DNA of 64,000 nucleotides, taken from Achromobacter pestifer (GTDB lineage: Bacteria; Pseudomonadota; Gammaproteobacteria; Burkholderiales; Burkholderiaceae_B). Shown here one piece after another: positions 51,567 to 60,543 of the stretch. A program made the position numbers and the translations under genes. The stretch covers positions 2,046,001 through 2,110,000 of the forward strand of contig NZ_CP053985.1 of the NCBI RefSeq assembly GCF_013267355.1, written 5' to 3'. Below the pieces are notes generated by a model. That model searched no databases, was not told the origin of the DNA, and worked only from the letters and a program-made list of their open reading frames with translations. Numbering within the stretch: position 1 is the stretch's first letter; every line of letters begins with the position of its first letter.

Positions 51567-51971
51567 GTGAAGGCATCATCGCTTGCCGGGCAGCCTGTCC
51601 CGGCGGCAGCATGGGGCAACTCGTCAATCGCCGGGCTTATGCCCCCAACCGCCATGCCAGCCACCGCATTTTCCGCCACGCCCCCGCATTCGGCCGCGAA
51701 CCCGGCCCAGAAGTCAGCCTTGAATTCGTCCTTGAATTCAGCACCGAGTCCGGCCCTGCCCATCAAACCCCTGTCGGAACGCCAGGCCAGTTGCCTGCAC
51801 TGGGCCGCCATGGGCAAGACCAGCTGGGAAACCGCCCGCATCCTCGGCGTCAGCGAAAGCACTGTGAATTTCCATCTGTGCAACGCCTGCGAGAAACTCG
51901 GCGTGCGCGGCCGGCGCGCCGCGGTGGTCACGGCGCTGCAGCTGGGCCTGATCCAGCCTGTCACGGCTTGA
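51567..51971 (+). CDS. LuxR-type helix-turn-helix protein without sensor domain
   Basis: A 134-residue protein. Residues 1-65 are an Ala/Pro/Ser-rich linker with no recognisable domain. Residues 68-130 form a LuxR HTH of the quorum-sensing type: LSERQASCLHWAAMGKTSWETARILGVSESTVNFHL then KLGVRGRRAAVV. GTG start with AGAGGA 8 nt upstream. The N-terminal autoinducer-binding domain is absent, and the previous gene runs the other way, so this is either a genuine DNA-binding-only regulator or a truncated remnant. Its stop overlaps the convergent lipoprotein gene. Confidence 0.75.
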   Translation: MKASSLAGQPVPAAAWGNSSIAGLMPPTAMPATAFSATPPHSAANPAQKSALNSSLNSAPSPALPIKPLSERQASCLHWAAMGKTSWETARILGVSESTVNFHLCNACEKLGVRGRRAAVVTALQLGLIQPVTA

Positions 51972-52500
51972 TGACGACGGAACGCAGGAACTCATGCGCC
52001 CGCTCGGCCGGCAGGCTTTCCACGGTGCCGGCCGCCACGGCCTCGATCAACATGGTGTCGGTCACCCAGACCCTGGCCCGCAGCCAGCCCGGCTTGCCCA
52101 TGGCCTTGCCCTGGACCTCGATGTCCTGTCCGTAGGCAGGCCATTCATTGGGCGGCGGCGACTGCATGTTGGCGTAGAGCGAGTGCATCAGCGCCATGCC
52201 CAGCGCCTGCTTGGCGGCGGGATCCTTCGCAATGTCCGGGGGCAAAGGGGCCGAACCCACAGCGAAGACCGCCTCGCCCACGGTGGCGCTGGCCAGGGTA
52301 AAACGCAAGGTATGGGTGTCCAGCTTCAGGTCGCGGGTGTCCGTCGTGACCCGGTCCGGAAAGGCCGCGCGCGCGTGGCCGTCGGCCACGTCCACTTCGC
52401 GCCAGTTGTAACTGGGCGAGCAGGCCGTGATCAGCAGGGCCAGCGCGGCAATCGCGCCGGCTTTCTTGAACATGAAACGAAACAGCGATGAAATCGTCAT
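51961..52500 (-). CDS. Putative lipoprotein, unknown function
   Basis: A 179-residue protein with a lipoprotein signal peptide (FKKAGAIAALALLITAC, lipobox ITAC with Cys near residue 27). The mature part has mixed beta and helix (DTHTLRFTLASATVGEAVFAVG, GKPGWLRARVWVTDTMLIEAVAAG). It is likely anchored to the outer membrane. I do not recognise the family. It is divergent from the hydrolase gene and overlaps the LuxR gene end by 11 bp. Confidence 0.8.
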   Translation of the reverse strand: MTISSLFRFMFKKAGAIAALALLITACSPSYNWREVDVADGHARAAFPDRVTTDTRDLKLDTHTLRFTLASATVGEAVFAVGSAPLPPDIAKDPAAKQALGMALMHSLYANMQSPPPNEWPAYGQDIEVQGKAMGKPGWLRARVWVTDTMLIEAVAAGTVESLPAERAHEFLRSVVIKP

Positions 52501-52545
52501 TACCCGTGGACCTGGACTGTCTATTCATTTCGAGGAAGCCAGAAA

Positions 52546-53454
52546 TTGTCGCCGATTTCGATGACCCCCGCGCCTGACGGCACGCCACTGGCCAACTATG
52601 TGTGGCCGGCCGCGCCCAACGTACCCACGCCGATCACCGGCCCAGGCACTCCCAGTATCTACCTGCTGCATGGACTTAGCGAGCATGCCGGGCGCTATGA
52701 CCGCCTGGCGCGCTGGCTGACCGCTCGCGGCTGGACGGTGGGCGCCCACGACCACCGCGGCCATGGCCGCTCCGGCGGCCGGCCCGCAACCCTGAACCAC
52801 CAAGACGATCTGGTCGTCGACGCGGTCGACCGGCTGCGGGCCTGGACCGCCGCGCACGGACGCCCGCCCATCCTGCTGGGCCACAGCCTGGGCGCCCTGG
52901 TCGCGGTCCGGATCGCCTTGCGCCGCCTGGCCGAGATCGACGGCCTGGTGCTCAGTTCGCCGCCCTTCGTGGTGCACGTGCCGCCCTGGGTGCGGCGCAC
53001 GCTGACCTGGATGTCGCTGCATGCGCCCGACCTGCGCGTGCCCCATGGACTGGCGCCCGCCCGCATCTCCCATGACCCGGCCGTGGTGAAGGCCTACCGC
53101 AGCGACCCCCTGGTGCGCCGCCACATGACGGGGCGCCTGGCCCGTTTCGTGGACGAAGGCGGCCGCGAGTCCCTGCGCGAGGCCCCGCAACTCGCCTGCC
53201 GCACCCTGCTGATGGTGGCCGGCGACGACTCCATCGTCGCCGCCGAAGGCAGCCGCCAGTTCGCCCAGCGCGCGCCCGCCGAACTGCTGACGCTACGCTG
53301 GTACGACACCGCCTGGCACGAAATCTTCAACGAAACCGCCCCCATCGCCGACCCGGTCTATGCCGACCTGGACGAGTGGCTGGCACGCACCGCGCAGGCA
53401 TTGTCCCTGTCCCCAGTATTGGCTCCCTCGGCACAGGAGGCCGGCACCCCGTAA
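52546..53454 (+). CDS. Alpha/beta hydrolase, lysophospholipase/monoacylglycerol lipase-like
   Basis: A 302-residue serine hydrolase. Oxyanion region YLLHGLSEHAGRYDRLARWL, DHRGHGRSGG, nucleophile elbow ILLGHSLGALVA, Asp in VAGDDSIV and His in DTAWHEIFNE: a full catalytic triad of the Hydrolase_4 group. The TTG start at 52546 has GAGGAAG seven bases upstream; the ATG at 52561 lacks one at a good distance. The substrate is probably a lipid or ester. It is followed 32 bp later by gshA. Confidence 0.88.
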   Translation: MSPISMTPAPDGTPLANYVWPAAPNVPTPITGPGTPSIYLLHGLSEHAGRYDRLARWLTARGWTVGAHDHRGHGRSGGRPATLNHQDDLVVDAVDRLRAWTAAHGRPPILLGHSLGALVAVRIALRRLAEIDGLVLSSPPFVVHVPPWVRRTLTWMSLHAPDLRVPHGLAPARISHDPAVVKAYRSDPLVRRHMTGRLARFVDEGGRESLREAPQLACRTLLMVAGDDSIVAAEGSRQFAQRAPAELLTLRWYDTAWHEIFNETAPIADPVYADLDEWLARTAQALSLSPVLAPSAQEAGTP

Positions 53455-53486
53455 AATCCGGCGACAGACCCAAACGAGAAGAACCC

Positions 53487-55058
53487 GTGACTGATACTGC
53501 CGCCAACCGCCTCTCCCGCCTGGAGGCCAACCGATCGCTGTTGACCCAGACCCTGCGGGGCATCGAAAAGGAAGGCCTGCGCGTGGACGAACAGGGTGTC
53601 CTGTCCCGCAAGCCGCACCCCGCCGGCCTGGGATCGGCGCTGACCAACGAACACGTCACCACCGATTATTCCGAATCCCTGCTCGAACTCATCACGGGCA
53701 CCCACAAGGACGTGGACGCGCTGCTGGCCGAACTGACCAACACCCACCGTCACGTCTACAGCGTGCTGGACCATGAACTGATCTGGAATCAGTCCATGCC
53801 CGCCACGCTGCCGTCCGAAGCCGACATCCCCATCGCCTGGTACGGCAAGTCCAACACCGGCATGCTCAAGCATGTGTATCGCCGCGGCCTGGCGGTGCGC
53901 TATGGCAAGACGATGCAGTGCATCGCCGGCGTGCACTACAACTTCTCGTTGGCCGAAGACCTGTGGTCCGTTCTGGACACGCAGGCCGGCACCGTCCAGG
54001 ATCGCCGCTCGCGCGGCTACATCGGCCTGATCCGCAACTTCACGCGCTATTCCTGGCTATTGATGTACCTGTTCGGCGCGGCCCCGGCGCTGTCCAGCGA
54101 TTTCCTGCGCGGGCGCGAACATCCGCTGCAAAAGCTGGGCGACAGCACGCTGTACCTGCCCTACGCCACCAGCTTGCGCATGAGCGACCTCGGCTACCAG
54201 AACAAGGCGCAATCGCAGCTCAAGCTCTGCTACAACGACCTGGACACCTTCCTGGGCCGCCTCTACGACGCGGTGAGCCAGCCCTGGCCGGATTATCAGA
54301 AGATCGGCACGCACCGCGACGGCGAATGGATCCAGCTCAACACCAACGTGCTGCAGATCGAAAACGAGTACTACTCCAGCATTCGCCCCAAGCGCGCCAC
54401 CGGCCGCTGCGAACGCCCGATCACGGCGCTGGCCGAACGCGGCGTGCAGTACGTTGAAGTGCGCTGCCTGGACATCGACCCGAACTCGCCGGTCGGCATC
54501 GACGCCAGCACCAGCCGCTTCGTCGACGCCTTCCTGCTGTTCTGCACCGCGTCCGACAGTCCCTTCTTCCCCGCCAACGGCTACTGTCAACGCAGCGCCG
54601 ACAACTTCTCGACCGTCGTCAAGGAAGGCCGCAAGCCCGGTTTGATGCTGGACCGCGAGGGCCAGTCCATCGGCCTGGCGCAATGGGGCCATGAACTGCT
54701 GGACCAGATCGCGCCCTACGCCGCGCTGTTCGACTCCGCCCTGGGCGGCAGCGCCTATGCCGAGGCCCTGGCGGCCCAGCGCGCCAAGCTCGACCAGCCC
54801 GACTCCACGCCGTCGGCGCGCCTGCTGGCCTCGCTTTCCGACAGCGGCCTGTCGTTCCATGACTATTCGCTGGACCTCAGCCGCAAGCACGCCGAGGCGC
54901 TGCGCGCGCAGGCCCTGCCCGCCGATGTGGCGACGGCCTATGAGCAGGCCGCCGCGCAATCCGCCGCGGAGCAACTGCGTCTGGAGCAATCGGACACCGA
55001 GGATTTCGATACCTATGTGGCCCGCTACCACGCCGCACTGAAGGCGCCGCGCAAATAA
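53487..55058 (+). CDS. gshA: Glutamate-cysteine ligase
   Basis: A 523-residue enzyme of the proteobacterial GshA type. The N-terminal GIEKEGLRV motif holds metal/ATP ligands, followed by TTDYSESLLELITG, NQSMPA, MQCIAGVHYNFSL, RNFTRYSWLLMYLFGA and EVRCLDIDPNSPVGID. It joins glutamate and cysteine in the first step of glutathione synthesis. The GTG start at 53487 has GAGAAGAA upstream. Length is close to E. coli GshA. Confidence 0.94.
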   Translation: MTDTAANRLSRLEANRSLLTQTLRGIEKEGLRVDEQGVLSRKPHPAGLGSALTNEHVTTDYSESLLELITGTHKDVDALLAELTNTHRHVYSVLDHELIWNQSMPATLPSEADIPIAWYGKSNTGMLKHVYRRGLAVRYGKTMQCIAGVHYNFSLAEDLWSVLDTQAGTVQDRRSRGYIGLIRNFTRYSWLLMYLFGAAPALSSDFLRGREHPLQKLGDSTLYLPYATSLRMSDLGYQNKAQSQLKLCYNDLDTFLGRLYDAVSQPWPDYQKIGTHRDGEWIQLNTNVLQIENEYYSSIRPKRATGRCERPITALAERGVQYVEVRCLDIDPNSPVGIDASTSRFVDAFLLFCTASDSPFFPANGYCQRSADNFSTVVKEGRKPGLMLDREGQSIGLAQWGHELLDQIAPYAALFDSALGGSAYAEALAAQRAKLDQPDSTPSARLLASLSDSGLSFHDYSLDLSRKHAEALRAQALPADVATAYEQAAAQSAAEQLRLEQSDTEDFDTYVARYHAALKAPRK

Positions 55059-55080
55059 GGCGTATCGTTAGGGTTTTGAT

Positions 55081-55111
55081 CCGCGCCGCCGGCCCCCCCC
55101 GGCCGGCGCGG
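55081..55111 (+). terminator. GC hairpin after gshA
   Basis: CCGCGCCGCCGGCC and GGCCGGCGCGG form a stem (with a small bulge) around a C-rich loop, 22 nt after the gshA stop. There is no U-run, so it is a weak terminator or a structural element. Confidence 0.4.
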
Positions 55112-55141
55112 ACCGCTCTGTCACATCAGGAGGTTTTCCCC

Positions 55142-55663
55142 ATGCGCCGCACCGCAACATTCCTGTTGGCCTTGGCCACCAGCGTGGCGGGGATAGTCCA
55201 TGCCGCGCCGCCGCCCATGCAGACCGTGGAATCGGTGGACCTGAAGCGTTACGCAGGCATGTGGTACGAGATCGCGAATTTCCCCATGTTCTTCCAGCGC
55301 GACTGCGTGGGAGACACTACCGCTGAATACACGGCGCATGCCGACGGCACGGTAGGCGTGAACAACCGCTGCCGCACCAAGGACGGCGATGTCGACTCCG
55401 CCTCGGGTACCGCCACCGTGGTGGAAGGCAGCAACAACACCAAGCTCGAAGTCTCGTTCTTCAAGCCCTTCAAGGGCGATTACTGGGTGATCGGCCTGGA
55501 TCCCGAATACCGCTGGTCGGTGGTCGGCACCCCGGACAGGAAATACCTGTGGATCCTGTCGCGCTCGCCGCAACTACCCAAGGAAGAATTGGACAAGGCC
55601 CTGGACGCCGCCAAGGCCCAAGGCTATCAGCTGGACGAACTGCGGTTCACGCCGCAGAAGTAA
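55142..55663 (+). CDS. Lipocalin family protein (Blc-like)
   Basis: A 173-residue exported lipocalin. The signal peptide ends about residue 23 (GIVHAAPP). The lipocalin GxW motif is in RYAGMWYEIANFPMFFQRDC, the second conserved block is DYWVIGLDPEYRWSVVGTPDRKYLWILSR, and the C-terminal helix holds EELDKALDAAKAQGY. Unlike E. coli Blc it has no lipobox, so it is probably a soluble periplasmic lipid binder. AGGAGG lies 8 nt before the ATG. Confidence 0.9.
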   Translation: MRRTATFLLALATSVAGIVHAAPPPMQTVESVDLKRYAGMWYEIANFPMFFQRDCVGDTTAEYTAHADGTVGVNNRCRTKDGDVDSASGTATVVEGSNNTKLEVSFFKPFKGDYWVIGLDPEYRWSVVGTPDRKYLWILSRSPQLPKEELDKALDAAKAQGYQLDELRFTPQK

Positions 55664-55679
55664 GACGTGCCGCGGCGCC

Positions 55680-56624
55680 CTATCCCGCGTAGTCGCGCGC
55701 CAGCCGAACCACCGTCACGCCCGGCTTCAGCTGCCGCAGCGACGGCATGACCAGCGTGCATTGATCGTACGGCGTCACGATGGGCTGGCCGTCGGCCCAG
55801 CCTATCGTCGAACCGGCCCGCTCGAATGTCTCCAGGCCCGTCCAGGGCTCGGAAAAGCGCAGGTCCATGGAGGGCGCGACCACCGCGTCCGTCACTTCCA
55901 GCACGCGCTGGTTATCAGCATCCGGCAACAGCCAGCCCGCTGGCACGTCTGCCGCATCCGCCACGCCCGACTCCAGCAGCATGCGCGCCACCATGTCCCG
56001 CGCCACGTCGCGCGCCGCCAGCTCGCCATGGAAACCGCATTCGATCAGCAAGGCGCAGGCATCTGCACGGGCGGGATCGCCGAACTGGCCGAAGTCGCGC
56101 ATGCGCACGCCGTCCTTGTGCCCCGCGTCCACGATCACATGCTGCGGCGCCTTCAGCCGGCGCGCCAGCGCGATGTTGCGCGGCAGGACGCCCGTCAGCA
56201 GCAGAGGCGCGCCCGGCTCATGCATGGAATGCAGGTCCAGCAGCCAGTCCGCGCGCTCCACCCAGGGACGCAGCTCGGCGCCGCGCCGGCGGTCCGGCGT
56301 CGTGGGGTTGTCCAGGCGCTCGGCGCTCCAGACTCGGTTCATGTCCTCGGCGACGAAGCGCGACGCGTCGTGGTTGGCATGGTCGAAGCGGTCGAACGCT
56401 ACGAGATTGCAGAACGCCAGCGTCAGGCTGCCGCGGCGCGGCCGCAGGCCCGCCGCCAGCAGGTCCTTCAAGGCCCAGGCGCCGCAAAGCTCGTTGCCAT
56501 GCACCAGCGCGGACACCATCAACGCACGCCCGGGCAGGCCTGAATCGAAATGCCACACGCCAGGAGTGCCGGTATTGCCGGCGCGCTCTGCGCTCAGGTC
56601 GGGTACGGGAAGCTTGAATTCCAT
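55680..56624 (-). CDS. Succinylglutamate desuccinylase/aspartoacylase-family deacylase
   Basis: A 314-residue zinc carboxypeptidase-fold (M14-like) deacylase. Zinc ligands are likely His/Glu in SALVHGNELCGAWAL and His in WLLDLHSMHEPGAPLL; the catalytic Glu is in ALLIECGFHGELAA. Family members remove acyl groups from amino acids. The ATG at 56624 (MEFKLPV) is preferred; 49 bp separate it from the Bug gene upstream, so both are co-transcribed and the Bug ligand may be this enzyme's substrate, such as an N-acyl amino acid. Confidence 0.85.
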   Translation of the reverse strand: MEFKLPVPDLSAERAGNTGTPGVWHFDSGLPGRALMVSALVHGNELCGAWALKDLLAAGLRPRRGSLTLAFCNLVAFDRFDHANHDASRFVAEDMNRVWSAERLDNPTTPDRRRGAELRPWVERADWLLDLHSMHEPGAPLLLTGVLPRNIALARRLKAPQHVIVDAGHKDGVRMRDFGQFGDPARADACALLIECGFHGELAARDVARDMVARMLLESGVADAADVPAGWLLPDADNQRVLEVTDAVVAPSMDLRFSEPWTGLETFERAGSTIGWADGQPIVTPYDQCTLVMPSLRQLKPGVTVVRLARDYAG

Positions 56625-56673
56625 GGATGTCGTCCGCTGCGGTGCTAGGGTGTTGCGATGATCTGGTGTCGGA

Positions 56674-57663
56674 TCACTGGGCTTCGATCTTGGCGGCCTT
56701 GACCAGCGCGCCATACTTCTTGGTTTCCTCGGCCTGATAGGCCGCCGGCTCCAGGCCCGGCTGCGACAGCACGCCGCCGGCTTCCTGCATCTTGGCGCGG
56801 AACTGCTCCGACTTCAGCGTCTCAGCCAGCGCAGTCCGCAGCTTGGTCGCCACCGGTTCGGGCAGGCCAGCCGGGCCGTAGAGCGCGAACCAGACGCTGA
56901 TATCCACGGATTCGAAGCCCGGCGTCTCCGCCAGGGCCGGCAGATCCGGCGCCACAGGCGAACGCTTCTTTTCCGTCACGCCCAAGGCCACGATCTTGTC
57001 GGCGCGCACTTGCGGCAGGCCCGAGGACAGCACCAGCATGCCGTAGTCCAGCTGGCCGCTCATCAGGTCCGTCACCAGCGGCGCCACGCCGCGGTACGGC
57101 ACGTGCTCGGCGCGCGTGGCGGTCGACTGGTTGATCATCTCGCCGGCCAGGTGCAGGGTCGTGCCCACGCCGGAGGAACCGTAGTTGAAGCTGCCGGGCG
57201 CGGAGGCGCGCAGCTTCTGCAGATACTCGGCGGCGGTCTTCACGCCCGAGTTCTTGCTGGCGGCCAGCAGCATGGGCTGCGAGGCGATCACGCCCAGCGG
57301 CGAGAAGTCCTTCACGCTGTCGTACTTGACCGCGTTGTTGATCATGCTGGCGATGACCATTTCATTGGTCGAGCCCAGCAGCAGCGTGTAGCCGTCGGGC
57401 GCGGCGCGCGCCACGCGCTGTGCGCCGATGGTGCCGCCGGCGCCGCCCACGTTCTCGACCACCACGCTCTGACCCAGGCGCTTGGCCAGCTCTTCGCCGA
57501 ACAGGCGCGCGGTCAGGTCCACGCTGCCGCCCGCCGGGTAGCCGACCACCAGCGAGATGGCGCGTTCGGGATACTCGGCGTGGGCGGAAGGTGCCGCGGC
57601 CAGCGCAGAGACGGCACAGATAGCGGCTAGCGCGCCGCGCAACGGATGCAGGACGGATTTCAT
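56674..57663 (-). CDS. Bug-type tripartite tricarboxylate transporter substrate-binding protein
   Basis: A 329-residue receptor. Signal peptide to about residue 29 (ALAAAPSAHA), then EYPERAISLVVGYPAGGSVD, VVENVGGAGGTIGAQ and DGYTLLLGSTNEM. It is the third Bug protein in the window and sits before the deacylase gene in the same orientation; together with the LysR gene upstream they form a small uptake-hydrolysis unit. Confidence 0.9.
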   Translation of the reverse strand: MKSVLHPLRGALAAICAVSALAAAPSAHAEYPERAISLVVGYPAGGSVDLTARLFGEELAKRLGQSVVVENVGGAGGTIGAQRVARAAPDGYTLLLGSTNEMVIASMINNAVKYDSVKDFSPLGVIASQPMLLAASKNSGVKTAAEYLQKLRASAPGSFNYGSSGVGTTLHLAGEMINQSTATRAEHVPYRGVAPLVTDLMSGQLDYGMLVLSSGLPQVRADKIVALGVTEKKRSPVAPDLPALAETPGFESVDISVWFALYGPAGLPEPVATKLRTALAETLKSEQFRAKMQEAGGVLSQPGLEPAAYQAEETKKYGALVKAAKIEAQ

Positions 57664-57813
57664 GTTTTCTCCCTGGGGTGCTGTGGTGGACGGCGGCGCC
57701 GTCTCATTTGAGGTTTCGGGAGCTATTCTCGGACGTACACCAGGGATATTCCGTGCTGAATCGACACATTGTCGTGCGGATTTGGCACGCGCACGCCAGG
57801 CGGCAATTGGATT

Positions 57814-58728
57814 TCAGGCCTTGCGGCTGGCCGTGGCTTCCCAGGCTGCTTCGGCCAGGTCGGCCAGGCGCGCCCGCGAGCGGTACAACCGCACCTCGAA
57901 CGAGATTTCCTCGCTGCGCCCGCCCAGGGCAGCCAGCGCGCCGCGACGGCAATCCGCCGCCACCATGGACCAGGGCAGCCACGCCACCCCCAGGCCCTTG
58001 GCGACCGCGCCATGCGCCGCATCCAGCGAATCGCTGCGCAGGAACGGCGCCAGGGCATAGGGCGTGGTCTCCAGGCGGTCGCCCACGATGCGCTCCATCG
58101 CCAGGCCGCCCGCATAGGTGATCAAAGGCACGGACGGCCCGCCTTCCTGCAGCACGTAGCGGGCCCGGCCACGCGAATCCGCCTGGCTGACGGGGACAAG
58201 CTTGTCGGTGCCCAGCGTCATGTAGCGGTAGCGTCCAGGGCTCAACTGCACCGACAGGGCCGGATGCTCGTAGCAGCACAGCAGGTCCACCCGGCCCTGC
58301 TCCAGCCGGGCCGCCATGTCCTGCATCATGCCGGTGGACAGCTCGACCTGCGTGCCCTCGGTCAGCACCTTGGGCGTGCGGTGGCGCAGTCGCGCGATCC
58401 AGTCCGCCACCAGCGTGCGGGCCAGGCTGCGGCCGGTGGCGATGCGCAGCACGGCCTCGCCGCCCGCGCCGAAACTGCGGATACGATGGCGCACCTGCCC
58501 CATCTGCTCCACCACCTGCGTCGCGGTCTTGAGCAGGGCCTCGCCTTCGGCCGTCAGGACCACCGGCAGGCGCTGGCGCTCGATCAGCGGCGCGCCCGCC
58601 CAGGCCTCCAGTGCACGGATGCGCCGGCCGAACGCAGGATGCGTGACGTGCCGCAGCTCGGCCGCGCGCACGAAGCTGCCGGTCTGCGCCAGGGCAATCA
58701 GGTCTTCAAGGAGTTTCAGGTCGGCCAT
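57814..58728 (-). CDS. LysR-family transcriptional regulator
   Basis: A 304-residue LysR protein. The HTH is at about residues 3-60 (LLEDLIALAQTGSFVRAAELRHVTHPAFGRRIRALE), and the effector domain is at about 90-300. The ATG at 58728 was chosen over a TTG at 58737. It lies upstream of and in line with the Bug-deacylase genes (150 bp gap), so it may control them. Confidence 0.9.
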   Translation of the reverse strand: MADLKLLEDLIALAQTGSFVRAAELRHVTHPAFGRRIRALEAWAGAPLIERQRLPVVLTAEGEALLKTATQVVEQMGQVRHRIRSFGAGGEAVLRIATGRSLARTLVADWIARLRHRTPKVLTEGTQVELSTGMMQDMAARLEQGRVDLLCCYEHPALSVQLSPGRYRYMTLGTDKLVPVSQADSRGRARYVLQEGGPSVPLITYAGGLAMERIVGDRLETTPYALAPFLRSDSLDAAHGAVAKGLGVAWLPWSMVAADCRRGALAALGGRSEEISFEVRLYRSRARLADLAEAAWEATASRKA

Positions 58729-58759
58729 GGGCGTCAAGCTTACGCCATCGGCCCGCCGT

Positions 58760-59644
58760 TCACTTGGCGCCCAAGCCCATCATCGCCAGGGTGGCGCGGG
58801 TCAGGTCGCTGTCCGGATCTTCCAGCTCGTTGACCAGGTCGAAATGGTTGCAGTGGGGCGTCGGGATGCGGGTGGAAACCAGCCCCGCGGCATTCCAGGC
58901 GGCTTCATATGCCGCCGTCTGGTTCTTGAAGCCCTGGGTCTCCAGCCCGCCCACCGCCAGCAGCATCGGGCCGGCCCGTTCCGGCAGATGGAAGATCGGG
59001 CTTTGGTGCGCCGCCTGCTCGGGCGTGAGCTGCAGCCAGGTGTTGGGCAGGACGTCGCACAGCGGCCGCAGATCGAACAGCCCGCTGAGCGCCAACGTGC
59101 CCTTGATCACGTCCTCCGGCACGCCATAGCGCGCGGGCCAGCCGGGCGCGACCAGCATGCCGGCCAGATGCCCGCCCGCCGAGCTGCCGCTGACATAGAT
59201 CCTCTCGGGATCCACGCCATAGGCCGCCACGTTCCGGTACAGCCAGGCCACCGCGGAACGCACTTCCCGCACCACCTCGCCCAGCGTGGCCTCGGGCACC
59301 AGCGTGTACTCCAGCGTGGCCACGGCCGCACCCGCGGCGTTGAAGGCCTCGGCCATCACGGGCGCGTCTTCCTTGCGCTGCGCGCGCCAATAGCCGCCGT
59401 GGATGAACACGAACAGCGGCGCCGGCGCCTGCGAGGCGGCGGGCAGGAACAGGTCCAGCCGTTCATCCTGGCCCATGCCGTAGTGCAGGTCCAGCACGCC
59501 GGGGCGGCGCGTGCGCACCCGGGCCGAGGACTCGGCATAGCGGCGCACGCAGGCGTCGAAATCCGGCACCGATTCGCGTGCGTTGTATTGCACCTCGCGC
59601 TCGGCGATGGTGGGGAAGAAGAGATCGATGTCGGTGTTATGCAT
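58760..59644 (-). CDS. Alpha/beta hydrolase, arylformamidase-like (HGGYW motif)
   Basis: A 294-residue serine hydrolase. The oxyanion motif HGGYW (in LFVFIHGGYWRAQRKEDAP) is the signature of kynurenine-formamidase-type and carboxylesterase-like proteins, and the nucleophile elbow is VSGSSAGGHLAG. The C-terminal His is in PHCNHFDLVNEL. It may hydrolyse formamides or esters. The start overlaps the GntR gene stop by 8 bp, so it is in an operon with that regulator. Substrate unknown; no kynurenine-pathway genes are in the window. Confidence 0.87.
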   Translation of the reverse strand: MHNTDIDLFFPTIAEREVQYNARESVPDFDACVRRYAESSARVRTRRPGVLDLHYGMGQDERLDLFLPAASQAPAPLFVFIHGGYWRAQRKEDAPVMAEAFNAAGAAVATLEYTLVPEATLGEVVREVRSAVAWLYRNVAAYGVDPERIYVSGSSAGGHLAGMLVAPGWPARYGVPEDVIKGTLALSGLFDLRPLCDVLPNTWLQLTPEQAAHQSPIFHLPERAGPMLLAVGGLETQGFKNQTAAYEAAWNAAGLVSTRIPTPHCNHFDLVNELEDPDSDLTRATLAMMGLGAK

Positions 59645-60410
59645 GCCTGGCCTGCGATTTGGGCTGCGATTGGGGCTGGGAAATGATGCGTTCGATGAAC
59701 TGCGCGGTCTTGCGGTAATGCGCGGCCAGCATGGCGACCGAACCTTCCACGTCGCGCGAGATGGCGGCGTCCAGCAACTGGCGGTGCTCGTCGTCGACGT
59801 TGCGCTCCGGCCCGTAGGCGGTCGCGCCAGCGCGCGCCGGACGGCGGTAGCGCTCGGTCTGCGCATAGAGCTGGGTCGACAGGTCCAGCAGCCAATGGGA
59901 GCGGCAGGCGCCGATCAGCGCGTGGTGGAATTCCAGGTGGCGCGCCTCCAGCAGTTCGTCCAGCTCTTCCGAAGGCTCGGCGGCAGCCTCCGCGCGCTGC
60001 GCGGCCAGCGTCAGCGCATGGTACGCGCCGACCAGGCGCGTTTCCCAGGCGTCGTCGGCATTGGCGAGCGAACGGCGCAGCGCGTCGCAATCGATCAGGA
60101 TGCGGGTTTCACAGGCATCCCACATTTCCTCGACCGACAAGGGTGCGATGCTGAAGCCGCGCGAGGTAGTGCTGATGACCATGCGCTCGCTGCGCAGGCG
60201 GTTGAGCGCTTCGCGGATGGGCGAAAAGCTGCTGCCGTAGCGCTGCTTCAGCAACTCCAGCCGCAAGGACTGGCCCGGCGCGAAGGCGCCGCGCATGATG
60301 TCGCGCCGCAGCAGGCGGTAGACCTGCTCGGACAGCGTGATTTCCTCAATGCCGGCGCTCCCGTCCGATCCGGGATCGTCCTGGCGGGAAGCTTTGATTC
60401 TAGGCTTCAA
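59637..60410 (-). CDS. GntR-family (FCD/FadR subfamily) transcriptional regulator
   Basis: A 257-residue regulator. The winged helix is at about residues 25-95 (LSEQVYRLLRRDIMRGAFAPGQSLRLELLKQRYGSSFSPIREAL), and the FCD ligand domain is at about 105-240 (FHHALIGACRSHWLL, VDDEHRQLLDAAISRDVEGSVAMLAAHY). TTG start with GGAG spaced six bases upstream. It is the likely regulator of the hydrolase gene it overlaps and of the liv-type transporter genes just upstream. Confidence 0.88.
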   Translation of the reverse strand: MKPRIKASRQDDPGSDGSAGIEEITLSEQVYRLLRRDIMRGAFAPGQSLRLELLKQRYGSSFSPIREALNRLRSERMVISTTSRGFSIAPLSVEEMWDACETRILIDCDALRRSLANADDAWETRLVGAYHALTLAAQRAEAAAEPSEELDELLEARHLEFHHALIGACRSHWLLDLSTQLYAQTERYRRPARAGATAYGPERNVDDEHRQLLDAAISRDVEGSVAMLAAHYRKTAQFIERIISQPQSQPKSQARHA

Positions 60411-60543
60411 GATGGTCTCCAGATGTCAGCGGCCGAGGCGCGGATCCGCGCGCAGGCGGCCCATTCTACCCGCGCCCCCGGGCCGCTGGCGGCGCCTGCC
60501 CGCCCCCATGCTCCGGGGCCGCGATAAGCACCGCGCAGCCTGC

